From an uncultured Pseudomonadota bacterium (GTDB taxonomy: Bacteria > Pseudomonadota > Gammaproteobacteria > Methylococcales > Methylomonadaceae): a DNA stretch of 7,073 nt. Positions 1 through 5,748 of this stretch are shown piece by piece. The notes under the pieces were generated by a model. It did not search any database. It was not told the origin of the DNA and saw only the letters and a list, made by a program, of their open reading frames with translations. The stretch lies in contig CAJBJW010000353.1 of NCBI GenBank assembly GCA_903953455.1, positions 1 to 7,073 of the forward strand. Reading direction: 5' to 3'. A program made the translations under genes and the position numbers. Each line of letters opens with the position of its first letter. Position 1 is the stretch's first letter.

Positions 1-2
1 CC

Positions 3-16
3 TTGTATTGATACAA
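3..16. repeat. short palindrome upstream of the TonB receptor gene
   Basis: The sequence TTGTAT-TG-ATACAA is a perfect 6-bp inverted repeat around a 2-bp centre, lying about 90 bp before the receptor start. This size and symmetry suit a dimeric repressor site, but no family consensus is recognised and such short AT-rich palindromes arise by chance. The 1-102 leader also holds two direct copies of TGACACA (62-68 and 79-85) spaced 17 bp start to start. No convincing -35/-10 pair was found in this leader. Confidence 0.2.
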
Positions 17-102
17 ATTGATTTTTTGTTAAAAGTACGACAATTTCATTTTAACGACAAATGACACATGACGTTATCTGACACAATCTTTCATTAAAAA
101 AT

Positions 103-1959
103 ATGAATCACGATAGTTTAGAATTAATCAATGTAAAAAATATTGTCATATTGTCTCTTTGTTTACCCCTACATGCGATGGCGGATAATGAAGAAATATC
201 TTTATTGCCTCCAATTATCATTCAAAGTGACTTAGTTGACAGCACAGCCAATTCCCAAACAGTGTTAACCCAAGATGAGTTGGAAAGTGCGGAAAAGTCA
301 GATATCAGTAATGTATTGCGAAATCAATCAGGTATAACGATCAATCAAGGTAGCGGTCAGATGATGTCTTCCATTAGTTTGCGCGGCGCAGGTGGTGTGG
401 GGCAGGGCCTCATTACGTTAGACGGCATGCCATTGTTTGGGAATTTTGCCGGGATTTATTCACTAAGTCACTACCCACTTGATGCAATCGATCAAATTTC
501 TATTACACGCGGTGCAGGTGGAGATCGACATGGATCGCGCACACTTGGTGGGGCTATCCACTTGAAAACGCGTCAATTTCAAAATGATGAGTCGCTTTTA
601 CGTTTTGAAGGTGGAAGTTATGACACGTTGCGCGGAAACGTAAGTAAAGGCATGCGTACTGAATTTGGAAATTTTAGTGCCGTGGTTGGGCATGTCGATG
701 TCTTTAATGGGCTTAGTCAAGCCAAAAACGGCAGTGAACCCGATAATTTTGGAATGACTCATGCCTCGGGTAATTGGGTGAAAAAATTTGCGAATGGAAG
801 TTTAAATGCAACGCTATATTTTGTTCGCACTGATGAGGATATGGATGGACCTGGGCGCATAGGGAATAAAGTGCATTGGGTTGACGATAAACTTGGCAGA
901 CTCTCTGACGAAACATGGGTCACGCAAGTGCAAGGTGAATATGATCTGAATACTTATTGGAATACCTCCCTGCAAGCAGGCTTTACGCAGGATAGACAAA
1001 ATATGGTCACTACTCGAATTAAGCCATTTACGATAAGCAATCAGCTGATGATGCTCGATTGGAAGAATACACACCGTGTGATGTTAGATGAAAAATCGAG
1101 TAATCAAGCCCAACTCATTTGGGGTATCAATACACAGCATCAACAAAATTTGAATTTCTCAGCACAGCAAACCATCGTGAGTCCAAACGTGCGTGGTGAA
1201 CTCGAGCTAGATAACTGGACGTTTTTTTCTGATGGTCGGTTTGATTTTGGTGAGCCTTATGGTAATCATCATGTGTTTTCTGTTGGTGTTGAGCGAATTT
1301 TCCTTACAGATCTGCATCTTTATGTAAATGGTGGCACAGGGTTTCGCCAACCAGGCGTGAGTGAGTTAATGCACCCTGTTTTTGGTAATAAAAACCTTCA
1401 GAGTGAACGCAGTGTGGGAGGGGAAATTGGGTTTCGCTGGACTATTTCACCTTCCACAGATATGAGTCTTAATGGCTATTATCAAAAATACCACGATATG
1501 ATCACGCTGCAACTCGATTCAACTACGGGGGCAATTCGAGCTACGAATGTGCAAGAAGCAGATGTGTGGGGTAGTGAATTGCAAGCCAAGCATCGCTGGA
1601 ATGCGAATTGGGAAAGTGGCTTTAATTACAATTATCTCTACGCTGTCAATCCTATTACTCATCTGCAAATTGCAAATCGCCCAGAACATCAAGGCACATT
1701 ATGGAATGAACTTCACATTTTTTCACCGTTGACATGGCGAATGGAACTCAATGTGCATGATGGATTTTGGTTTGATGCAAAAAATTCTTTGCGTGCGAAT
1801 GTCGCGCCCCGAATTAACGCATTGTTAAAATATGATTTAACACCCAAAACACAGTTGTATCTGCGCGGTGAAAATATCACGAATAATCAATCTGCTGAGA
1901 TAAATGATTTTAGTTTTTATGGCGCAGCCATTTATGCGGGATTTAAATCTAATTTCTAA
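103..1959 (+). CDS. TonB-dependent outer-membrane receptor, substrate unknown
   Basis: A 618-residue protein that should import a scarce ligand across the outer membrane using TonB energy. A hydrophobic stretch IVILSLCLPL with AMA|DNEE at residues 25-31 gives a signal peptide cleaved near residue 27. A likely Ton box lies around residues 37-45 (PIIIQSDLV), and a plug domain spans about 50-157, with the typical SLRGAGG (92-98), ITLDGMPL (104-111) and ITRGAGG (134-140) patterns. The rest is a beta-barrel with the GFRQPGVSEL and GNKNLQSERS elements usual late in the barrel (residues about 412-436) and a terminal Phe for BAM recognition. The length is at the short end for the family, close to BtuB-like receptors. 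The ATG at 103 has no clear Shine-Dalgarno and gives an unusually long, acidic N-terminal lead before the hydrophobic core, but no better in-frame start is present. No ligand-diagnostic motif was recognised; metal, cobalamin, haem or siderophore uptake are all possible. Confidence 0.9.
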   Translation: MNHDSLELINVKNIVILSLCLPLHAMADNEEISLLPPIIIQSDLVDSTANSQTVLTQDELESAEKSDISNVLRNQSGITINQGSGQMMSSISLRGAGGVGQGLITLDGMPLFGNFAGIYSLSHYPLDAIDQISITRGAGGDRHGSRTLGGAIHLKTRQFQNDESLLRFEGGSYDTLRGNVSKGMRTEFGNFSAVVGHVDVFNGLSQAKNGSEPDNFGMTHASGNWVKKFANGSLNATLYFVRTDEDMDGPGRIGNKVHWVDDKLGRLSDETWVTQVQGEYDLNTYWNTSLQAGFTQDRQNMVTTRIKPFTISNQLMMLDWKNTHRVMLDEKSSNQAQLIWGINTQHQQNLNFSAQQTIVSPNVRGELELDNWTFFSDGRFDFGEPYGNHHVFSVGVERIFLTDLHLYVNGGTGFRQPGVSELMHPVFGNKNLQSERSVGGEIGFRWTISPSTDMSLNGYYQKYHDMITLQLDSTTGAIRATNVQEADVWGSELQAKHRWNANWESGFNYNYLYAVNPITHLQIANRPEHQGTLWNELHIFSPLTWRMELNVHDGFWFDAKNSLRANVAPRINALLKYDLTPKTQLYLRGENITNNQSAEINDFSFYGAAIYAGFKSNF

Positions 1960-1961
1960 TT

Positions 1962-2000
1962 TAACGTTATTAAAGTCTCTAACGTTAGATTTATTTTTTA
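1962..2000 (+). terminator. probable rho-independent terminator after the TonB receptor gene
   Basis: An 8-bp perfect inverted repeat TAACGTTA (1962-1969 and 1980-1987) with a 10-nt loop begins 3 nt after the receptor stop and is followed by GATTTATTTTTTA. The stem is AT-rich, so it is not strong, but position and T-tract fit. It also lies just beyond the stop of the small minus-strand ORF at 1991-2080, so it may separate the two convergent units; read on the minus strand it lacks a clean U-tract. Confidence 0.55.
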
Positions 2001-2080
2001 GGGTTTAACGCATATTTTAGCGCTATCACAATCGTGATTGCTAACGCCGCGGCTTTATCAAGATCCGTAATTAATTCCAT
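1991..2080 (-). CDS. 29-residue hydrophobic small protein, unknown function
   Basis: This very short ORF begins MELITDLDKAAAL and ends KYALNPKK. An acidic N-terminus is followed by a hydrophobic stretch rich in Ala, Ile, Val and Leu (residues 10-21) bounded by Lys9 and Lys22, then a basic C-terminus. That is the layout of a short membrane-inserted or membrane-surface helix. Support for expression is unusual for such a small frame: an AAGGG Shine-Dalgarno 8 nt before the ATG, and a TATAAT box with a TAGACG -35 element at 18-bp spacing upstream. It stands alone and converges on the TonB receptor gene. Size and charge layout recall bacterial small membrane proteins, including TisB-like type I toxins, but no homology is claimed and no antisense RNA was recognised. 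The coding call rests on the promoter, ribosome site and composition. Confidence 0.5.
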   Translation of the reverse strand: MELITDLDKAAALAITIVIALKYALNPKK

Positions 2081-2115
2081 TTCTAACACCCTTCATCATA
2101 TTGAAAAAAACACAG

Positions 2116-2145
2116 ATTATAATAAGTGTCGATATGATACGTCTA
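2116..2145 (-). promoter_or_regulatory. sigma-70-like promoter for the 29-residue ORF
   Basis: On the minus strand a perfect TATAAT (2116-2121) sits 18 bp after TAGACG (2140-2145), which matches four of six positions of TTGACA. Transcription would begin near 2108-2110, giving a leader of roughly 30 nt that ends in the AAGGG ribosome site and ATG of the small ORF. This is the best-matching promoter I see in the left half of the window. Confidence 0.55.
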
Positions 2146-2172
2146 TGTGTTTTCACTGATGTCAGTCAATTA

Positions 2173-2243
2173 AATTTACCGCATGATCAATCTTACCTGA
2201 AAATATAAAATTTTTTATTACGTTAAATTTTATATGGTAAATT
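2173..2243. repeat. interrupted inverted repeat upstream of the redoxin remnant
   Basis: A continuous right arm (2225-2243) is complementary to two blocks on the left: a perfect 11-bp match (2203-2213, ATATAAAATTT) and a perfect 8-bp match (2173-2180, AATTTACC). The two left blocks are separated by 22 nt that carry a second TTACC (2193-2197). The arms enclose an 11-nt loop. The heptamer GCATGAT also occurs directly repeated at 2181 and 2249. The element ends about 45 bp before the redoxin start, so it is placed to be an operator, a leader hairpin or an old terminator. The AT-rich composition makes chance a real alternative. Confidence 0.4.
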
Positions 2244-2288
2244 ATCCTGCATGATTCCTTTTTCAATTCCTACTTCCAGATGATTCAA

Positions 2289-2453
2289 ATGAAAAAAACG
2301 CTCGCACTCTTATTGTGCGTTATGTCACCTATTTCGATGGCTATTGAAGTAGGGGCTAATGTCCCACAATGTAATTTAGTCGATTTATCGAAAAATACAC
2401 CGATTTCTCTTTCCAAAACAGGCAACGTTGTCTATGTTAATATTGGGCATTGA
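2289..2453 (+). pseudogene. N-terminal remnant of a secreted thioredoxin-like (TlpA/redoxin) protein
   Basis: The frame from ATG 2289 (or the in-frame ATG at 2280) encodes 54 residues. It has a clear signal peptide MKKTLALLLCVMSPISMA, then a redoxin start: VGANVPQCNLVDL, a turn, and the core strand GNVVYVN at residues 45-51. In TlpA-like proteins that strand is normally followed at once by a WAxWCxxC active site. Here the frame instead reads IGH and stops, so the catalytic Cys pair and about two thirds of the domain are missing. Reading on from the break in another frame gives the tail of a different protein. An internal deletion is the simplest explanation. The remnant might still yield a short secreted peptide, but it cannot be an active thioredoxin. 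Family assignment rests on the N-terminal pattern and on the ApbE neighbour. Confidence 0.65.
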
Positions 2454-2559
2454 TTTTTACGAACGTAAAAATAATTATGGCTTTAATGGTGGGTCGGGAA
2501 CGACTGTGGATAACTTCACATTCTCCATGTACACCGTAAAAATTAATGTTAAGTTTTAG
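2443..2559 (+). pseudogene. C-terminal remnant of an outer-membrane beta-barrel, probably DUF3570
   Basis: In the frame ending at TAG 2557-2559 the translation reads GIDFYERKNNYGFNGGSG, then a TVDNFTFSM stretch and a final strand ending KINVKF. Alternating polar and hydrophobic residues with a terminal Phe are the hallmark of the last strand of an outer-membrane barrel. There is no plausible start or ribosome site for this piece; it begins where the redoxin remnant breaks off, near 2440-2446. Barrels of the DUF3570 family commonly lie between a redoxin/DUF4266 pair and ApbE (recalled, not searched), and this tail occupies exactly that place, one codon-triplet path ahead of the ApbE frame. The barrel nature is fairly sure; the DUF3570 label is inferred mainly from context. 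Confidence 0.55.
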
Positions 2560-2568
2560 CGTTTAATT

Positions 2569-3477
2569 TTGACAGCACTTACTCTATTTACAGGTCATTT
2601 TACTTCGATGGGTTCACCATGCGAATTACAGCTTTATGCGAAAGATAAGGCGCAATTTGAACATGTTGCTCAAAACGTGGTGAAGGATTTAGTGCGTTTA
2701 GAAGGAAAATATTCGCGTTATCGAGCGGATAGTTTTCTGTCGAAAATCAATCAGTGCGCTGCACAAGGAAAATCCATTGAGGTAGATGCAGAAACCGCAC
2801 ATTTACTCAATTATGCGCAAACCTGCTATGAGCAAAGTGATGGTCTTTTTGATATTACGTCGGGGGCGTTGCGACGGGTTTGGATATTTAATAAGGATAA
2901 GCCGACGCTACCTAAGCAAAAAGACATTGATGCAATTTTAGCGTTGGTTGGTTGGGACAAAATTGTATGGGATGGCGCTGTATTACATTTTTTACTTGCC
3001 GGTATGGAAGTCGATTTTGGTGGTATTGTCAAAGAGTATGCGGCTGATCGCGTTGCAGCGTTATGTTCAAGTATGAGTATTTCAAATGGGATTGTGAATT
3101 TAGGGGGGGATATCAAAATTATTGGTCCTCACGTGGATTCTTCGCCTTGGCATATTGGTATTCGTGATCCCAAAGATAAAAATTTTGTATCAAGTGTTGT
3201 GCAATTACATTCTGGGGCAATGGCGAGCAGTGGTGATTACGAGCGTTGCATTGATATTGACGGCAAACGTTACGGACATATTCTCAATCCAAAAACAGGC
3301 TGGCCTGTGCAACATTTTGCCTCTATTACTGTCATCAGTGATTTTTGTGTGCTGGCAGGTAGCGCATCGACAATTGCCATGCTCAAAGAGAAAGAAGGAA
3401 TCGCCTGGCTCAATTTACTCGGGCTGGCGCATCAATGGATTGATATTGATGGGCGGCGCGGCGGAAATATCATTTAA
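2569..3477 (+). CDS. apbE: ApbE-family FAD:protein FMN transferase
   Basis: About 302 residues. ApbE enzymes use FAD and Mg2+ to attach FMN covalently to a Ser/Thr of target flavoproteins such as NqrC/RnfG-type FMN-binding domains. Family blocks appear in order: FTSMGSPCEL near the N-terminus (11-20), DFGGIVKEYAAD (149-160), NLGGDIK (177-183), SSGDYER (220-226) and HILNPKTGWPV (237-247). No signal peptide or lipobox is seen, unlike many periplasmic ApbE proteins. The C-terminal block reads VLAGSASTIAMLK (261-273), where many family members have D-A-L-S-T with a metal-binding Asp; a Gly takes that place here. The start is uncertain: TTG 2569 keeps the first beta strand, while the first ATG (2608) would cut into it. 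No Shine-Dalgarno precedes the TTG, which lies 9 nt after the barrel remnant's stop, suggesting translation once coupled to it. No target flavoprotein is encoded in the window. Confidence 0.88.
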   Translation: MTALTLFTGHFTSMGSPCELQLYAKDKAQFEHVAQNVVKDLVRLEGKYSRYRADSFLSKINQCAAQGKSIEVDAETAHLLNYAQTCYEQSDGLFDITSGALRRVWIFNKDKPTLPKQKDIDAILALVGWDKIVWDGAVLHFLLAGMEVDFGGIVKEYAADRVAALCSSMSISNGIVNLGGDIKIIGPHVDSSPWHIGIRDPKDKNFVSSVVQLHSGAMASSGDYERCIDIDGKRYGHILNPKTGWPVQHFASITVISDFCVLAGSASTIAMLKEKEGIAWLNLLGLAHQWIDIDGRRGGNII

Positions 3478-3498
3478 CTTTTCTTAAAGGTAACAGAA

Positions 3499-3570
3499 AT
3501 GGCGAACATAATTACAGGTACAAGTGGAAATAATAATTGGTCATTTCCTCGGTATCAACGCCAACAGTGA
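3499..3570 (+). pseudogene. remnant of an RTX/hemolysin-type calcium-binding protein start
   Basis: An AAAGG ribosome site 8 nt upstream leads into ATG and MANIITGTSGN, the opening commonly seen in secreted proteins with hemolysin-type Ca2+-binding nonapeptide repeats, where it runs on as ND.L.G. Here it diverges after NNNW and stops after 23 residues. A second plus frame reads LGINANSDGSIQIDTVAGLS to a stop at 3608-3610 and could be a downstream piece of the same gene brought close by a deletion or frameshift, but I cannot identify it. Only the start is recognisable; the product should not be functional. Confidence 0.45.
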
Positions 3571-3602
3571 CGGTAGCATTCAAATCGATACAGTAGCTGG
3601 AC

Positions 3603-3932
3603 TTAGCTAAACACAGATTTCGATTGACGCGTTGCATCCAGCTCACCATATACAGACATTTGCTGAGAAATATTATTTTGCTGTGCTTGGTAAGCAAAGT
3701 AATCTTTATCTTTTTCTGAAAATTGACGTGATGTGCTCATCGCTTGCCTCATTTTTTGTGTGTTCATCCAATCAGGTAATTTTTGTTCGTCATTTAACAA
3801 ATCACCCTTTTTAAAAAATCGTAAACAACGTTTTTGTTCATTTTCAATATGTGCTGCACTGAACTTTTCAAGTTCTAGGAGCTAAATGCCGCCATGTTCA
3901 GTAAGTAATTTACGCCCTTCATGAAAAATAGT
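3603..3932 (-). pseudogene. C-terminal fragment of an Rpn-family PD-(D/E)XK nuclease/transposase-like gene
   Basis: On the minus strand one frame reads FHEGRKLLTEHGGI, then TAG (3882-3884), then LLELEKFSAAHIENEQKRC. It continues through LPDWMNTQKMRQAM and RQFSEKDKDYFAYQAQQN to TAA at 3603-3605. This resembles the region after the catalytic core of Rpn (recombination-promoting nuclease / putative transposase) proteins: the LLELEKF strand, a linker with a Trp-containing LPxWM segment, then a Glu/Tyr/Gln-rich helix. The N-terminal catalytic PD-(D/E)XK core is absent and the piece begins immediately and in frame after the stop of the ABC permease. The in-frame TAG is one base from CAG, so it may be a recent point mutation. 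Identity is from remembered family patterns, so the family name is moderately certain and the pseudogene status more so. Confidence 0.55.
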
Positions 3933-4697
3933 TTATGATTTAATCCCCGTTCCACGATATAGCAGAATGAGCGAGAAGAGCGCTAATACAAAGATAAACC
4001 CACCCGTCATTAAATATGCCAGTGTGATGTCAACATCTGACACACCAATAACGCCAAATCGAAACGCATTGACCATATACAAAATGGGATTTCCAAGCGA
4101 AATATGTTGCCAAATGGTTGGTAACATATCCACTGAATAAAACACGCCGCCTAAATAACTCAGCGGTGTTAAAACAAAATTGGGAATGATAGAAATATCA
4201 TCAAAACTTTCCGCCAAAATCGCATTAATAAATCCCGCTAAGGAAAAAAGCGTTGCTGTCAGAAAAACAATCGTTAGGGCAATTAACCAATGATGAATAT
4301 GCAGTGGCGTGAATAATAAAGAAATAAGCGCCACAACACTGCCTACAAGCACACCACGTAAAATTCCCCCACTAATATAGCCAGACAAAATAACCCAATT
4401 TGGAATAGGTGCCACCAGCAATTCTTCGATGTTGCGTTGAAATTTTGTTGAGTAAAACGAAGACACAACGTTCGCATACGAATGCGTGATAACGGACATG
4501 ATAATAATACCTGGAACGATATAATCCATATAACTGGTACCATGAACAGTGCCGATCCGATCACCAATCAATTTACCAAAAATCAAAAAATACAGTGACG
4601 TTGTAATGGCGGGAGGGAGAAGTGTTTGCGGCCAGATACGAATAAAACGGTAAACTTCTTTGCGAACAATGGTACTAAAAGCAATCAAAACACTCAT
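3933..4697 (-). CDS. yadH: ABC-2 type exporter permease, YadH-like
   Basis: A 254-residue integral membrane subunit, essentially the length of E. coli YadH (256) and matching it along its length from memory: RFIRIWPQTLLPP near the start, YMDYIVPGIIIMSVI (56-70), KFQRNIEELLVAPIP (85-99), FDDISIIPNFVLTPLSYLGGVFYS (given here as two ABC-2 signature blocks, 165-178 and 179-188) and a final RGTGIKS. Six hydrophobic segments lie around 27-45, 58-78, 108-130, 138-162, 172-190 and 228-247. It should dimerise and pair with the YadG ATPase in the inner membrane. The physiological substrate of this pair is not established. Its ATG overlaps the yadG stop as ATGA, and an AAGGA ribosome site lies inside the end of yadG, so translation is probably coupled. 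No terminator is seen downstream, where a nuclease remnant directly follows. Confidence 0.93.
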   Translation of the reverse strand: MSVLIAFSTIVRKEVYRFIRIWPQTLLPPAITTSLYFLIFGKLIGDRIGTVHGTSYMDYIVPGIIIMSVITHSYANVVSSFYSTKFQRNIEELLVAPIPNWVILSGYISGGILRGVLVGSVVALISLLFTPLHIHHWLIALTIVFLTATLFSLAGFINAILAESFDDISIIPNFVLTPLSYLGGVFYSVDMLPTIWQHISLGNPILYMVNAFRFGVIGVSDVDITLAYLMTGGFIFVLALFSLILLYRGTGIKS

Positions 4698-5623
4698 GCG
4701 ATTTCCTTTTGTGTTTTATTTTCAATTAAATCGACAAATAATTGCTCTAAACGATTACTTTTATTTTTCATACTAATAACCTGAATACTTGCCGCACTGA
4801 GTTGTGCGAAGAGTTCGTTTAAATTATTATCTTTAGGAACGCCTACTTCGATTACCGTTGATGAAATTCGTTTTAGAGAATATCCGTGAATTATCGGTAA
4901 AGTTTCAATTGGGTGTGCTAAATCGAGTATAAAATGATCAATATGCAATCGTTTAAGAAAGGTTGCCATGTCTGAATTCTCAACGATTCTTCCTTGATCG
5001 ATAATCGCAATATGACGGCATAGACTTTCAGCTTCTTCGAGGTAATGTGTCGTTAGAATAATGGTTGTCCCTTGCGCGTTTAATTCTTTCATCATTTGCC
5101 ACATTGAGCGACGAATCTCAATATCAACACCAGCAGTGGGTTCATCGAGAATAAGTAGCTTAGGTGCATGAACCATGGCGCGTGCAATCATGACGCGTCG
5201 TTTCATGCCACCCGATAAACGCCGTGAAATTACATCGCGTTTATCCCATAGATCAACTTGTTTTAAACATGTTTCCATGCGCTCCATCGCGATTTTTCGA
5301 GGCATACCGTAGTAACCCGCCTGATTGAGTACGATGCGCTTGGCGGTGTCAAATTGATTGAAATTAATTTCTTGTGGGACGAGGCCAAGGCAGCTTTTGG
5401 CTAAATTGGTTTCGGATTTGATGTTATGCCCAAAAATGTTGACAGAGCCACTGCTGGCAGTCACAAGTGAGCTAATAATGCCAATGGCGGTCGATTTACC
5501 AGCGCCATTTGCGCCAAGCAGTGCAAAGAAGTCGCCTTGCTGAACGTCTAAATCAATGCCTTTTAAGGCTTCAAAGCCGTTGGAATAGGTTTTACGAAGA
5601 TTACGAATAGAGAGTGCGTTCAT
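4694..5623 (-). CDS. yadG: ABC exporter ATP-binding subunit, YadG-like
   Basis: From ATG 5621-5623 the product is 309 residues, close to E. coli YadG (308). All nucleotide-binding elements are present: Walker A GANGAGKST (37-45), Q-loop Gln84 in LVPQE, the signature LSGGM (136-140), Walker B LLILDE (156-161) and the H-loop His193 in TTHYLEEAE. The C-terminal region with NKSNRLEQLFVDLIE matches the YadG tail. It powers the YadH permease. The frame is open upstream to an ATG at 5696-5698, but that codon lies within the stem of the cytochrome terminator and would add 25 residues with no counterpart in YadG; MNALSIRNLRKTYSNG starts exactly where ABC ATPases of this group begin. The ribosome site before 5623 is weak. 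No clear promoter was found between 5623 and the terminator. Confidence 0.93.
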   Translation of the reverse strand: MNALSIRNLRKTYSNGFEALKGIDLDVQQGDFFALLGANGAGKSTAIGIISSLVTASSGSVNIFGHNIKSETNLAKSCLGLVPQEINFNQFDTAKRIVLNQAGYYGMPRKIAMERMETCLKQVDLWDKRDVISRRLSGGMKRRVMIARAMVHAPKLLILDEPTAGVDIEIRRSMWQMMKELNAQGTTIILTTHYLEEAESLCRHIAIIDQGRIVENSDMATFLKRLHIDHFILDLAHPIETLPIIHGYSLKRISSTVIEVGVPKDNNLNELFAQLSAASIQVISMKNKSNRLEQLFVDLIENKTQKEIA

Positions 5624-5688
5624 ATCGAAAAGAAGAAGTGATAATGCGCGTAGTTTAGCAGTTTTTTCGAAAATGGATTGGCAAAAGA

Positions 5689-5719
5689 AAAGCCGCATGA
5701 TAAAAAATCATGCGGCTTT
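5689..5719 (-). terminator. strong rho-independent terminator after the cytochrome c gene
   Basis: A perfect 12-bp inverted repeat AAAGCCGCATGA (5689-5700) / TCATGCGGCTTT (5708-5719), extendable by one T-A pair to a loop of five, has a GC-rich middle. On the minus strand it is followed by TCTTTTGC, and its own arm ends in T residues. It starts about 30 nt after the cytochrome stop and separates that gene from yadG. On the plus strand the arm runs into TTTATT, so it might act in both directions, though no plus-strand gene approaches it. Confidence 0.85.
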
Positions 5720-5748
5720 ATTGGGCATAAATAAACGATAATTATCGC

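Noticed and set aside
713..1074. Two minus-strand open frames of 67 and 86 codons inside the TonB receptor gene
   Set aside because: Both are antisense to a well-supported coding region, overlap each other and show Cys/His-rich composition typical of shadow frames.
2434..2559. A 41-codon frame starting MLILGID that includes the barrel tail
   Set aside because: There is no ribosome site and the first codons come from redoxin sequence read out of frame, so it is a by-product of the deletion rather than a gene.
3122..3487. 121-codon plus-strand open frame overlapping the end of apbE
   Set aside because: It lies in another frame of a gene with clear family motifs throughout, has no ribosome site and gives no recognisable protein pattern.
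3512..3697. 61-codon minus-strand frame over the two gene remnants
   Set aside because: It lies in a different frame from the recognisable nuclease fragment it overlaps, and its peptide shows no domain-like pattern.
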